DNA of 64,000 bases from Auriscalpium vulgare (GCA_019915015.1 JAHBBC010000004.1:2170001-2234000); one strand, 5' to 3'. Positions 31,586 through 43,703 are shown, counted from the stretch's first letter. Notes: generated by a model from the sequence alone, not told the origin. A program made the numbers and translations.

Positions 31586-32905
31586 TTATCGACCAGGCTC
31601 TGTGCCCTCACCTGCTGACCGTCCAGCACTAGCTATGATGCCGCAAACATAGTCACTCTCGTCAAGTGTTATGGCTTCCGTGTCCGTCAGGACGCCGATC
31701 ATACATAAATCCCTCATGCGGGGGTGCCAAGCGTGAAAAGTTGTTAGTGTCACAGTAAGATGGGGACGATGAGTTCCTATCCCGGGCGTCTTCATTGACG
31801 CTAGTATATCCACCGCATGGCCAGGCGCACAGCGCAGAGTGTGCAGGTTTGGGAGCACTGCTGGGGGGAGCACGAGAGGAAGTTCCACGAGGTCTTTGTC
31901 GGTGATATCGAAAATATCCAACCCCGCAAACTGACGACAGCTGAAAAACTCGTCGACTTCAAGAGACCTGATGTTGGGATGAGCTGCCAAGAACGATGAC
32001 GCTTCCTCGGGGTAGCACGCCACGCATTGAAGTTGGACATGCTCCAAGTCAGGCCACCGCCCGCTCAACACTGATGTTCCGAATAGTGGAGGGAAAAAAC
32101 CCTCCGGAAATGGGTCGGGGAAGCGGAGCTTCAGAGTCTGATTTGTTTGTGATTGGCAAACGGTTCAGATCTTAACAAGAGAATGCCTCGTACCTGGAGT
32201 TTCGGGCATCGCTCACGGAGCATGATACCAAGAGCCTTTCCGTCGGACGGCAGCCCTCCGAACCCACATGCCTCTGTCTCGTATTCGAGGAACGTGAGGT
32301 TTGACAAGGTGAAAATCTAAAGACGTGTTAGAATATGCAAGGGCCTACTAGGATTGGTCGCTCACGTTGGTGCGGTGGAATATCACCCCAAAGTCCCCTT
32401 CCTCGACAGACAGTGCCGTCATGCTCCGGCACGCTCGCAACGCCGACCACATGTCATCGCGATCGTTTCCGGGATGAAATCCGTACCGTTCAGACTTCCA
32501 TTTAAACGAGAGCAGGCTGCTCATGTTGGTCAATGCAGCCATCAATGGCTTCTCCACGCGTTCCCACATATCGTGGTCGATGGCAGAGTCAAGCCTGGCG
32601 CAATGCCAGCAGTCCGGACTGGCTTTGCAAAACGAAGACGGAAGATGCCATCCACCGCGGGGGGTAGGGCCGTCCTGAATGTCGATGTGGCGGACGTTAC
32701 GTGCAAGAGCCGCATCTGCGGCTAATGCCTCCCAGACGCAAAGGGCTTTCACCGGGCAACGAAGAGAGCGGAGTTGCGTATGGCGAGGCGAGGCGATTGC
32801 CGCAAAGAGTCGACAAGTCAATGTAAAGGCCTTGAGGTCGTCTGGGGAGTCTATCCAATCCGTGACTTCGTAGAAGATGTCTGTTGGGATAGCAAGGCAT
32901 TCAGA
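31586..32905 (-). pseudogene. F-box protein B, 5' end lost
   Basis: Exons equivalent to 2-4 of the other copies are present: about 32905-32366, 32316-32194 and 32137-31586. They carry the F-box (DIFYEVTDWIDSPDDLKAF) and the same C-terminal region. The normal start Met before the F-box is Ile here. The short first exon and the shared promoter are replaced by unrelated sequence upstream of about 32905. No alternative ATG in frame was found nearby. It may be unexpressed or use an unknown start. It is the only F-box copy with no kinase next to it. Confidence 0.65.
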
Positions 32906-34035
32906 AGCGATAGTAATATGTAGTCTTTTCGCCCACCTAGAACAAGAGATATGTTCATTGTCTTCGAGGGCGTTGACCTTGTGGACATTGGACGGCGAGT
33001 GGTCGGACGAGTCTGCAGTGCTTAACCGTATTATTAGTATTTGTAAGCTGAACTCACGAGCACGTGACGCGCGACACCTCGGTCCTCGGACCTCCGAGTC
33101 GACGTAGACTAAACTTTCTTATCAGAACCCACGCTCGTGGCCAGAGCCTAAATACTACTACTACTAGTAGTTGGCCGCCATGCGTGAAAATTTCGATAGC
33201 TTCACACCGTCTATCTGCATCGATAAGATCCGCGGTAAATTTTAAACTGCCTTTCGCCCGCAAGACTGACATATGCTGTTAAGTCGAACCTGTTTGGCTG
33301 ATTGTATCCAGCGGTCAAGACCTTGTCAAGACCGCACTGGTCATCCCAGAGGATGACAAGCATAGTATTTTGAGTCTATCCCACCGAGTATTCATTATTG
33401 TCTGGAAAATCTTACTTCAGACAGGAGTCCATTTGGGCCTTTTTCGCCTCTCCGCTCGCACTGTAAGCTGCTAGGCCTTTGGATCCCCGGTTTTTGGAGC
33501 TGGAATTCTGTCCAGATCTTGCTCGGTGACCGCCTCGAGCGTCCCTTGTACGTGTATTCGGTCCGTACAGCATATGAAGGAATTCTTTCTAGTCCTCAAG
33601 GCGCTTGCAGCTCAATTGCAGCCGCACGTCCCACCCGGCGTAAATCTAATCGTATCGATGATCCAAACGTATCTGCACTATGGGCGTTTTAGTTGCACCG
33701 CTCGCCCTGTGGAGTGCCAGGACTTTGGATCCTGATATCTGGAGCTGGACGTCTGTCCGGATCTTCCATGCTCTCTAGTCGTCGAGCTTGAACTTCTCGG
33801 GCGCTGGCAGCTGCAATTCCTACCTGGCGCAAACTTAATCGCATCGACGATCATGATTCCCTGGTTGCTTACAGTGGACCGGAACCGAAAGACTCGTAGG
33901 GCGTCGAGTTTGGCGTACTTATATAAATGCACACCCGGCTCTGTCTCGTTGTCTTCCTGGGTCCGCTGACTGTATTCCGTGCTAGGTGACTTTCTTCGAT
34001 ATACATGCGTTTCCTTGCTCACGATCTCATCTGCC
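32906..34035. other. Spacer before the deaminase-like gene, with promoter elements
   Basis: No gene is recognised. A good TATA box (CTTATATAAATG, about 33919-33930) lies about 110 bp before the ATG at 34036. Two GGATCC-containing segments (near 33480 and 33725) show loose similarity to each other, suggesting an old local duplication. Confidence 0.45.
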
Positions 34036-34932
34036 ATGATAGACAGGTTCGCAATCATGGCCGGATACTCTATGCCATCTCGTGAAGTTTACCATCAAAA
34101 GCGTGTGGCGCATGAACATGTTGGCTTGCCGGATGATGACGCCAGTAAGACTGCCACTACTCCGTTGAGTTTCGATTCTGACTGCTGTACAGCTCTCGAT
34201 CAGCTTGTTGTCTACTACGAAGGCCTGGGGGGGCTCATCGACTTCCCTCCCCGACTCAATGGTACCATCATCACCAACGACCGACGAGCCCTCGCATTTA
34301 CGAGGTGGTACAACGACCCTAAAGGGCAACGCGCCAAAATTCCTGGGTACAAGAGGGAACTTCAATACTACTACTGCAAATTCTCTGAGGACCAGATGGC
34401 AGAAGCACTTGCCAACCCTCAGCGCGGCCTCCGTGCTTCTCTGGAAGCTTTTACTCAGAAAATCCGAGTAGAGAGTGCGAAGTGGCAAAGACCGACCGTT
34501 ACATCTATCGGCTGGAATACAACTACGGGAATGGTGGCCTTTGGGTCAACCAACGAGCTCTTTGAGCCACCAAATCAGGACCTTCGTGGGCAGCAGCGCC
34601 AGCTACGAAATCCTTTCATAGGAGAACCATGGTTCCAAAGTCTACTCCAAAAGCACGCAAGTGCGGCGGCGGAGAATGGCTTCTCAGCGGGACATCCGCC
34701 AGGAAACTGCGCCGAGTGGAACATTCCAAACGCATTGAGCATGCCAGGGACTGCAGTTCACTTGCTGACCATCAAGAGTGTCAGCAGGACACCCATGAAG
34801 TTGTGCAAGTATTGCCGGGAGATGGTGAAGGAAGTTTGTCGACGAAACAACATCACTGTATATGAACATACGGGGCCGGAGTTGGCGGAAGTGTCTCATT
34901 GTCTCCCAAATGGGGTATGGTCGGATGTTTAG
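34036..34932 (+). CDS. Deaminase-like protein with CAE...CxxC motif, single exon
   Basis: A 298-aa frame from ATG 34036 to TAG 34932. I read TSIGWNTTTGMVAFGSTNE (an initial strand pair), GNCAEWNIPNAL (a Cys-Ala-Glu zinc/proton-transfer motif) and later KLCKYCREMV (the paired zinc cysteines CxxC). This order and spacing match the cytidine-deaminase-like fold. In particular it resembles the toxin-derived YwqJ/SCP1.201-type deaminases that are known to have spread in basidiomycetes. The N-terminal two-thirds is unassigned and could be a recognition part. A nucleic-acid or nucleotide substrate is unknown. There is no signal peptide. It lies between F-box units B and C with its own TATA box. Confidence 0.6.
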   Translation: MIDRFAIMAGYSMPSREVYHQKRVAHEHVGLPDDDASKTATTPLSFDSDCCTALDQLVVYYEGLGGLIDFPPRLNGTIITNDRRALAFTRWYNDPKGQRAKIPGYKRELQYYYCKFSEDQMAEALANPQRGLRASLEAFTQKIRVESAKWQRPTVTSIGWNTTTGMVAFGSTNELFEPPNQDLRGQQRQLRNPFIGEPWFQSLLQKHASAAAENGFSAGHPPGNCAEWNIPNALSMPGTAVHLLTIKSVSRTPMKLCKYCREMVKEVCRRNNITVYEHTGPELAEVSHCLPNGVWSDV

Positions 34933-35214
34933 GGTTTGAGGCGTTGACGAGAGGCGAATCATGGCCAGCAATGTTTTTGTATTATGATGTCGATGGTATT
35001 TCCAGGTCCAGTCACGACGATGATACGGGTGTTAACTGCACAGTAGACGAGGCCAAGCGTTGATCCGATCCGGTGTGGCGTTGTTGCTCAAGGTAGCTGC
35101 AAATCAGTACCTCGTTCATAGAGTTGGAAGCGTGAATAGGACCCAGCGCGCACCACCGCTGTGAGCTGTAGCCTCGGGAAGCTCCATCCCCCCTCTGCCT
35201 AATGAACGTCACGA

Positions 35215-35765
35215 TTCTTTGTAGAAGATGTCACACGATAGGGCAGTCAACGAATCGCTCGACAAACACTGCAAGTGTTCGCTCCATGGCGATCTCGGCC
35301 TTCTTACTCGACTGCTCCCATATTATTGTCTTGTCGACTTCCACTGTCTGCGCCAATGCTCTGTCCATGTCCGCGAGTAAGCTCTGAAAGCAGATCACGG
35401 TGCTTCGTTAGGGCGGTTCGGACATCAGGCGGCAGACTTGCCTCAAATCGGAACTCGTGCAAAGGGTCGAACTGTATCGGATGTTGCGCACCCATGTAAA
35501 ATCTGTCCACGAAATGAGTTATTTATGTACTGAGCCCTGCATCACATACCGTGGGTCGGACACACCTAGTGTAATTTCTCCGCAGCCTCACGGACCGCTC
35601 CCTGTACACCATGCATACATATAGGCTTGACCGAGCAGCACCGCGGCGTTGATGCTCGTGAGGATTCGCGCTGTCCTGAACACATTCTTCTGGTTGGGAC
35701 GATGAAAATCTTGTGCGCGAGACGAGCACCGTTCTTAGTGCGTTGGCGATCCTTGTATCATCCAT
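35215..35765 (-). pseudogene. Decayed gene fragment of unknown family
   Basis: Minus-strand pieces read like one protein: ARILTSINAAVLLGQAYMYAW, then after an in-frame TGA a GT..AG intron, then FYMGAQHPIQFDPLHEFRF and EASLPPDVRTALTKHRDLL. After a one-base frame break comes ADMDRALAQTVEVDKTIIW and then FVERFVDCPIV to a stop. The amino-acid composition is clearly coding-like, but the stop and the frameshift point to a pseudogene. I do not recognise the family. Confidence 0.5.
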
Positions 35766-35903
35766 ATATTCGACCGCACAATGACGACGATACGCTTGTG
35801 TCTATAGACGAGTGATTCCTCTTACAAAAAAAAAAAAAACTATGAAGAGATGATTTTAGTGCCGGGCGTGCGTGGAAGACGTCAGGACATACTCTAATCT
35901 CGA

Positions 35904-37321
35904 TCATCTATAGCTCTGTACATCGTCTGCTGAGCGTCCAGCATTAGCTATCATACGGCGAACATAGTCGTTTGCGTCGAGCGTTATGGCTTCCGTGTCC
36001 GTCAGCACGCCGGCCAGACACAAATCCTTCATGCGGGGGTGCCAAGCGTGAAAATTTGTTAGTGTCACAGTGAGATGGGAATGATGCGTTCCCGTCTCGG
36101 GCGTCTTCATTGAAGCCAGTATATCCGCCGCATGGCCAGGCGCACAGCGCAGAGTGTGTAGGTTTGGGAGCACCGCCGGGGGAAGCCTCAGAGGAAGTTC
36201 CACGAGGTCTTTGTCGGTGATATCGAAGATGTTCATCCCCGCAAACTGACGACAGCTAAAAAACTCGTCGACTTCAAGACACCGAATATTGGGATGAGCC
36301 GCCAAAAACGATGACGCTTCCTCGGGGTGGCATGCCACGCATTGAAGTTGGACATACTCCAAGTTGGGCCACCGGCCGCTCAACACCGATTTCCCGAACA
36401 GTGGAGGAGGATAACCCTCGGAAATCGGGTCGGGGAAGCAGAGCTTTAGAGTCTGATTTGTTTCTGGTCAGCGAACGCTTCAGATCGGAACAAGAAACTG
36501 GCGCGTACCTGGAGTTTCGGGCATCGCTCACGTAGCATGATACCGAGAGCCTCTCCGTCGGACGGTAGCCCTTCGAACCCAAATGTCTCCGTCCTGTATT
36601 CGAAGGACGTGAGATTTGACAAGGTAAAAATCTAAGACATGTCAGAATATACGAGGGAGATACTAGGAACGGTGGCTCACGTTGGTGTAGTGGAATATCT
36701 CCCCGAAGTCTCCTTCCTCGACGGACACCGCCGTCATGCTCGAGCACGATCGCAGCGCCGTCCATATGTCATCTCGATCGTTTCCGGGATGCTCCAAAGG
36801 GAACTCGTACAGATGAGATTTCCATTTGAGCGAGAGCAGGCTGCTCATATTGGTTAATGCAGCTACCATCGGCTTCTCCACGCGTTCCCACATTTTACGG
36901 TCGTCGAAATGGTCATACCTGGAGCAATGCCAGCAGTCCGCACTGGGTTTGCAGAATGACACCGGAAGATGCCAGCCACCGATGGGAAAATGGCCGTTCT
37001 GAATGTCGATGTGGCGGACGTTGCGCGCAAGTGCGGCATCTGCGGCTAATGCTTCCCAGACGCAGAGTGCATTCACCGGGCAACGCAGAGAGCAGAGTTG
37101 CGTGTGGCGAGGCGAGGCGATTGCCGCAAAGAGTCTACAAGTCAGGGTGAAGGCCCTGAGGTCGTCTGGGGAATCTATCCAATCCGTGATTTCATAGAAG
37201 ATGTCTGTTGGGATAGCAAGGACGCCGCGGCGATCAACAGCCGCGTTCTCTGTTCATGCGCAGTGAGAGCCGATACTTTTGTGTATTATCTGTGCTCACC
37301 TGGAGTTTCAACTGCGCTCAT
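35904..37321 (-). CDS. F-box protein C, four exons, intact
   Basis: Exons are 37321-37300, 37249-36681, 36631-36509 and 36452-35904, giving 420 aa with phases identical to copy A. It starts with MSAVETP. The Met before the F-box in A is Ile here (IPTDIFYEITDWIDSPDD), which supports the upstream short exon as the real start. The leucine-rich C-terminal half is conserved with A, D and E, with scattered changes (for example IQNGHFPIGGWHLP). It is divergent from kinase locus K3. Confidence 0.82.
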
Positions 37322-37818
37322 TGTCACGGATGGTGAAGTTGACAGGGCCGACATTGGATGGCGAAGGTGGAGACAAACCGAAACGGGAGTCATGGTAAGC
37401 TCGAGTCGTCGCGGCCCGGCTCAGTGATGTGGCACGTGCCACCAGCAAACTACTGTGGCGTCGCCGCCGTCGGTGCGGCCCTCTCGCGGCCCATCCTCCA
37501 CTACGGCCAACCACCGCGCGCCGCAGTCCATCCACATCATTGTTGTGCTCCTCATTCGTAATGTTTTTCAGTTCTGCACACTCTTCCCATCTTTCGCAAT
37601 ATCCCTCTCGAGTCCCGGTCACCCTAAGAGTTAAAGTGTTATTCCCGGAGTATCTCTAATTTGGCGAGTACCTTGTCAACTCACTCAGTGGTAAACGAAT
37701 CTAGAAGGCGAACTTCTCGTGGCACAGACCGAGTCAAGGGCCGTTACGCACGTGATATCAGTATGCGGCCCACTTGAATAAAGCCTTGACGGTTGGCCCT
37801 AGTTTCCGTCTCTCCAAC
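37322..37818. promoter_or_regulatory. Shared divergent promoter of F-box C and kinase K3
   Basis: It is closely similar to 25009-25512, retaining the CGAGTCCCGGTCACCCTAAG, GTGGTAAACGAATCTAG and CCCACTTGAATAAA blocks in the same order and spacing. Confidence 0.6.
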
Positions 37819-40800
37819 ATGGCCTTCCTTCGCAAAATCTTCTCGTCGACCCCTCGTGCAGCAGAGGTGGTGTTTCCAGAGGAAGATATTCTCCACAACG
37901 TGCCTCAAGGTGACGGGTTCTTCGTCACAAGGCCAGATGCCCTGCTCAAGGCGGGCCGCTACAAGATTCTCCGAAAGCTGGGAAGAGGACGCTGCTCAAG
38001 TACTTTCCTCGTCGAAGATCTCTCACCAAGGTGTGCCATTTTGTTTTTGGTCATAGATTCGTCTGAGCATGCAGCAGGGATGAGGTCAGATACTTGGCGA
38101 CCAAAGTCCTGTCCGTCTCTGCTACCATCGCTCTCGAGAATGGCATTATCCATGAGCTCAACGCATCAGGAAAAGCCTCCCGCGTTAAGCGGGTGTGAGC
38201 CACTGTGAGGTTCACAATAAATTATCCGGCGGTTGTGAAGACAGATAATGCAAAATAAGCGAGATACCGTCGACTGTCACATACGTGACAAGGGTGACTC
38301 GGACAGAGAACATAGCCAATACACGCTCACAATGACCCTTCGTATCTGAAAACTTCTGCACAGGCTTAGAATAACCGTTGTATATATCGTAGAAAGTTTC
38401 GTGCACTAAATCGACAGGATCATCAGTGCAGGATGCTCCTTACGAAGATGCGCGAGACGCGTACGTTAAGGTTGAATCTTGCCGGCCCTAAACGATCTCG
38501 TGACCGCATGTTGAATTTTGACTCTCAGTGCTTCCGCCCCGTTTGCTGTCGTCACATCCAACTTCTCCACCTAGCTGTGCGGCAACAACCTGTACACCTC
38601 GCGCGCGCGCAAACATGCCCCTCACATCCTTTCCTCCATTCACGGGCCACGGCAATCCCTCATCAGTTGAAGTCCCTCGAACAAGAACAGCGACGTGGAG
38701 AATACAGAGACGCTCTCGGTGCTGGGTTTGATGCATAAGCTCTCGGCTTCGGTGAGCCCCTCCAGTGCGATGCTCCGCGTGCTCGAGCCATCCTAACACC
38801 CATATCCGACGGTTCTTCGGGCACATCTTGGTGCTGCCTGTGGTCGGGGCGTCGGACTCTTACTGGGTGTGCGAGGGAAGTCGGCTACGCGTGTTGAAGC
38901 GCCCTTCCGAGCCACAGGTGTACGCGGTGCGCGTGAGCCGCGGGTGCTCAGTGCGGCAGAACAGATTTCTCTCTCACAGCAGGTGCGTGACGTGCTCGTG
39001 CTCGGCCTTCCAGTCATTTCCTCGCACCACGCTCGCCACACTTCCTTGTGCTCTGCGGCCGCTCGCACTCGCCGTGCCTTCCACTCCCCGCTTTCGGCTT
39101 GCGAGCGCCTCCTCCGTGCATCGTGTGTATTCCGGGGAGCTGTGCTGTGTGCGAGCTGTCAATGAGCTGACCCAAGCGCAGACGGCGGCGCTCGTTTCCC
39201 TCATCTCGGCCTGCCCGCGTCTCCTCTGGCGCTCCTGTGGCCTCACGTCTCTTCGCTCGTACTCGCTTTCCGCTTTGGCTACGGTACCATCTCCGCACAA
39301 TAGAGCACCCGACATCCCGCGCAATACATACGCCCAGCCAGCGGGTTCTCGTTCTGACTTTCATTCGTCGCGCGATGGTCCTATACATACCGTAGGCTAG
39401 TAGAAATGAATATATCTTATTTGCTCCACCATCGAGAAAATCTCATGAGGCTACGACAAAATTATCTAGAATTTAGTATCGGTTACGAGCGTGACAACAG
39501 GCAGTGTGGTCCGTGAATATGCGATAATTTATCACTAGCATACGAGTAAGGAGCATTGGACTTAACTAATTCGTTAATTTGCTAATTCATGTGAATTCAC
39601 GGAAATTCATGTGAATTCAGAGGGGAGGCTTTTGCTGATGCGTTCTCCAAGCCGTACATGATCTGCCATCGGGCACTAACAGGCCGCCTCTGCCTAACAT
39701 CCTCGATCACTTTGCCCAGAGAGGACCCCACGGTGTTCACTATTGCTTCGTGTCCCGGCCCCTACGCTCGACCATCCACAGCGAACTCGCCGCATCCCCG
39801 ACGGGAAGACTCAGTGTTTACGTCACGAAGCCTATCGTCGATTGCGTAGTGGGTGCCGTGCAGTTTCTACACGCGCGCGACATAATCCATGCAGGCATGT
39901 GGCACCTCTCCGGTCTTACTCCCGCGTTGTCTTGGCTGACAGCTGTGTAGATATTAAGGCTGATAATGTTCTACTGTATGGTACATTGACGGCGGATATC
40001 GAAGAAATTCTCGCAAAGGAGCCGCCATCAGTCGACGGCACGTTCGAATTCGAAGGCGAACAATACCCAATGATGCGTTCACAACCCTTCCCATCCAGAA
40101 TGCCACTATGGAACGTGTCGCCCTTTGACTCGGAAACTATTCACGTTATTTTGAGTGATCTTGGTTCAGGTGCGCTGCTCTTGTGTCTGCGGAATGTTGG
40201 TGTGCTCAAGCTTTGAGCGCAGCGCTGTGGTTGAATAAGCCGATGCCTAGCGGCGATATCGGGGCTTTTGCGCTACGTGCGCCGGAGAACCTGATCCGCG
40301 CGGAGTGCGGAAAAGCGATCGACATATGGGCTATCGGTTGCATGGTGCGTGCGCTATCAACGCTGCTGTTTGCGTGCTCTGCACCGATCAGCGCTGACGA
40401 CCTTCTCCAGACGTATAAATTGCTCACCGGCCAAATTCTCTTTCCACCTACGCCCTCTGACGATCTCACGCCGGACGAAGATCTCCTCCTTCTCCAGTAT
40501 GCCCTGACAGGAGAGACGCTGAACAAAGAGCTTGTCGAGCAATCTCGGGTCAGGGAGAAGTACTTCGACGGCGAAGGTGGGCTTTGTTTGCTTCGCCACA
40601 TCCGAGCACGATGTCTAATCGGTATCGCAAAGGTGCAAGTCTCAGAAGACATGGCGAGTGAGAGCGTGGAGCTAACACCGGTCAAGGTCAGGTCGAGACG
40701 AAGGGACCCGCTCTTGGACTCGTCGGACTTGCTGCACCAACGACATTCCAGCAGCGACGGTGCATTGCATTTGCAGCGGTCTATTACTGTAATCGACAGA

Positions 40801-41463
40801 AGTAACGCGAATAAGCAGATCGGAAGATGTACCACAAGCTGATTAGCGGCGACATCGGCGCTTTTGCACTACGTGCGCCAGAGAACCTGATCCGCGCAGA
40901 GTGCGGAAAAGCGATCGACATCTGGGCTATCGGCTGCATGGTGCGTATGACTGCGCGGTCACCTTTCCTCTCTGCGCTCTCTGCCCGGACCAGCGCTGAC
41001 GACGTTCTGCAGACGTATGAATTGCTTGCCGGCCAAATTCTCTTTCAACCTACGCCCTCTGATGACCTCACTCCGGACGAAAGTCTCCTACTCCTTCAGT
41101 ACGCCCTGACGGGAGAGACTCTGAACAAAGAGCTGGTAGAGCAATCGCGGGTCAGGGAACAGTACTTCGACGACGAAGGTCAGCTTTGTTTGCTTTGCCG
41201 CATCCGACCATGATGTCTGACCTCCATATCGCAAAGGTAACTTGATCAAAGCCAAGACAAACCCTCACCCGTCTCGGACCATCAAGTCACTACTGGAACA
41301 GAATAGCGAGCTCACTGCAAAGCAGGTTAACGCTGCTTCTCAGTTTATTGGAGACTGCTTGCGGCTGAATCCTGGTGATCGGATGACTGCTGATCAGCTG
41401 GAACTGCACGAGTGGTTGGGGACCGCATTTATGGGATGCGCAGAGGATCATGAGCACGATTAA
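37819..41463 (+). pseudogene. SRPK-like kinase K3, interrupted and chimeric
   Basis: Exon 1 (37819-38030) and the start of exon 2 (38078-38163) are intact. A 1477-bp insertion then splits exon 2, which resumes at 39641. Exons 3 (39951-40169), 4 (40223-40344) and 5 (40411-40576) are present, with the catalytic-loop intron using a GC donor. After exon 5 the sequence leaves the family for about 210 bp. It re-enters at 40844 with a second exon 4-5-6 set (to TAA 41461-41463) that is nearly identical, introns included, to K1 22482-23101. No full kinase can be translated from this order. Confidence 0.75.
38164..39640. mobile_element. 1.48-kb insertion with terminal inverted repeats in kinase K3
   Basis: The ends are CATCAGGAAAAGCCTCC and GGAGGCTTTTGCTGATG, inverted repeats with one mismatch. 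The flanks, compared with K1 and K2, show that only CG (38162-38163 and 39641-39642) is duplicated. The right side carries two AATTCATGTGAATTCA repeats (about 39584 and 39604). A plus frame of about 210 codons (38765-39400) shows no transposase domain. I cannot assign the superfamily. The interruption of an otherwise readable exon 2 proves it is an insertion. Confidence 0.7.
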
Positions 41464-41774
41464 CGATTTTGCTGGCGGGTCTATGCTGTTCAATCTCTAG
41501 TTCTCCATATCTGTATTTCATGTGCGAATGCGATAGGTGTAAAGCGAATACATACTGACTGTTGACCTAGTGACCGCAACCCCGCAAAGGGGCCGCGCAG
41601 GGTGATAATATATAAAACGTAGGATGGCAAAGCGGCATGGGAAATATAGAGTACAAGGACAACAGTATCTCTATGCCAAAGGAACGCATCGTTGTCAAGG
41701 AAAGGCTACGAGCTGAAAACTTCAGTGCAAAGCGCGCGGTGGAAGAGATCAGGACACTCTCTAATCTAGCGCAG

Positions 41775-43208
41775 CTAAAGCTCCGTACCCTGGTCTGCTG
41801 AACGTCCAGCACTAGCGATGAGGCCGCGAGCGAGCTCACTCGCGTTGAACGTTATGGCTTCCGTGTCCGTCAGGATGCCAACCATGCATAGATCCCTCAA
41901 GCGTGGGTGATCCCCCGGGATGCGCGGGACCCAATCACTGTCAGTTGTTAGTGTCACAGTGAGCTGGGGACGAGGAGTTCCCATCCCAGGCGCCTTCATT
42001 GACGCCAGTATATCCGCCGCATGGCCAGGCGCACAGCGCAGAGTGTGCAGGTTTGGGAGCACCGCCGGGGGAAGCGTCAGGGGAAGTTCCACAAGGTCTT
42101 TGTAGGTGATGGTGAAAACGTCCATCCCCGCAAGCTGACGACAGCTAAAAAACTCGTCGACTTCAAGAGACCGGATATTGGGATGAGCCACCAAGAACGA
42201 TGACGCTTCCTCGGGGTGGCATGCCACGCATTGAAGTTTGACGTGCTCCAAGTCCGGCCACCGGCCGCTCAACACCGATGTCCCGAAAAGTGGAGGGAGA
42301 AAACCCTCCGGAAATGGGTCGGGGAAACAGAGCTTCAGCGTCTGACTTGATTGTGATTGGCCAACGGTTTAGGTCGTAACAAAAGAATGCCTCGTACCTG
42401 GAGTTTCCGGCATCGCTCACGTAGCATGGTACCGAGAGCCTCTCCATCGGACGGTAGCGCTCCGAACCCACATGCCTCCGTCTCGTATTCTAGGAACGTG
42501 AGGTTTGACAAGGAGAAAATCTGAAGACGTGTTAGAATATGCGAGGGCGATACTATGCTCGGTCGCTCACATTGGTGTGGTTAAATATCACCCCAAAGTC
42601 CCCTTCCTCGACAGACAGCACCGTCATGCTCCGGCACGATCGCAGCGCCGTCCACATGTCATCGCGATCGTTTGCGGGATCGAATCTGTACCGTTCAGAC
42701 TTCCATTTGAACGAGAGCAGGCTACTCATATTGGTCAATGCAGCCATCAATGGCTTCTCCACGCGTTCCCACATATCGTGGTCGATGGCATAGTCATGCC
42801 TGGCATAGCAATGCGAGCAGTCCGGACTGGCTTTGCAAAACGAAGACGGAAGATGCCATCCACCGCGGGGGGTAGGGCCGTCCTGAATGTCGATGTGGCG
42901 GACGTTGCGCGCAAGCGCTGCATCTGCGGCTAATGCTTCCCAGACGCAGAGTGCATTCACCGGGCAACGCAGTGAGCGCAGTTCCGTGTGGCGAGGCGAT
43001 GCTATTGCCGCAAAGAGTCGACATGTCAGTGTGAAGGCTCTCAGGTCGTCTGGGGAGTCTATCCAATCCGCGATTTCGTGGAGGATCTCTGTTGGTATAT
43101 TGGCAAGGACGCGAACAGCAGCCGTGTTCTCTGTTTATGTGCAGTCAGAGCCGATACTCAGGCTATTGGGAATTATCTATGCTCACCTAAAGTTTCAACT
43201 GCATTCAT
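41775..43208 (-). CDS. F-box protein D, four exons, intact
   Basis: Exons are 43208-43187, 43130-42571, 42520-42398 and 42341-41775, giving 423 aa with consistent phases. The F-box reads EILHEIADWIDSPDDLRAF. Exon 4 carries a few extra residues around the DSDWVPRIPGDHPRL segment. It is divergent from the K4 remnant and convergent with the K3 chimera, whose stop is about 310 bp away. Confidence 0.82.
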
Positions 43209-43689
43209 TTTCACGGATGGTGAAGTTGACAGGGTCGATATTGGATGGAGAAGGCGGGAGAAAGAGCGAAACGGAGTCAAGAGTGAGTCGTCGCGGCCCG
43301 GTCAGTGATGTGGCACGTGCCGCCGGTCGCGTACATACACAACGGTACACAACTTGCCCATCCTCTGGCAACACCGCGCGCAGCCGATCCACATCATTAA
43401 GCTGTGCTCCTCATTCGTAGTCACAACTTTCAATTTCTGCGCACTCTTCCTATCTTTCGCCAGATTCCTCCCGAGTCCCGGTCACCCTAAGAGGTACTAG
43501 AGACTAAGTAGATTGTTATCCCCGGAGTATCTTGGCGAGTACCTCACTCAGTGGTAAACGAATCTAGCAGACGAACTTCTCGTGGCAAAAACCTAGTCAA
43601 GAGCCGTTACGCGCGTGATATTAGTATATGGCCCACTTGAATAAAGCCTTGACGGTTGGCCCTAGTTTCTGTCTGTCTGCCTCTCCAAT
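43209..43689. promoter_or_regulatory. Shared divergent promoter of F-box D and deleted kinase K4
   Basis: It has the same conserved blocks as at 25009 and 37322, including the GTGGTAAACGAATCTAG string and CCCACTTGAATAAA just before an ATG. The kinase side now drives almost nothing. Confidence 0.55.
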
Positions 43690-43703
43690 ATGGCCTTCCT
43701 TCG
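43690..43703 (+). pseudogene. Kinase K4 remnant: first 14 bp only
   Basis: ATGGCCTTCCTTCG equals the start of K2 and K3 exon 1. The next base begins sequence that belongs downstream of F-box genes (compare 31440-31530 and 41640-41720). A deletion therefore fused the promoter and start codon of a kinase directly to the 3' flank of F-box E. Confidence 0.75.

Noticed and set aside
35826..35839. Run of 14 A residues near the 3' side of F-box C, possible retroposition tail
   Set aside because: On the sense strand of the F-box gene it is a T run, the gene keeps its introns, and no target duplication is seen.
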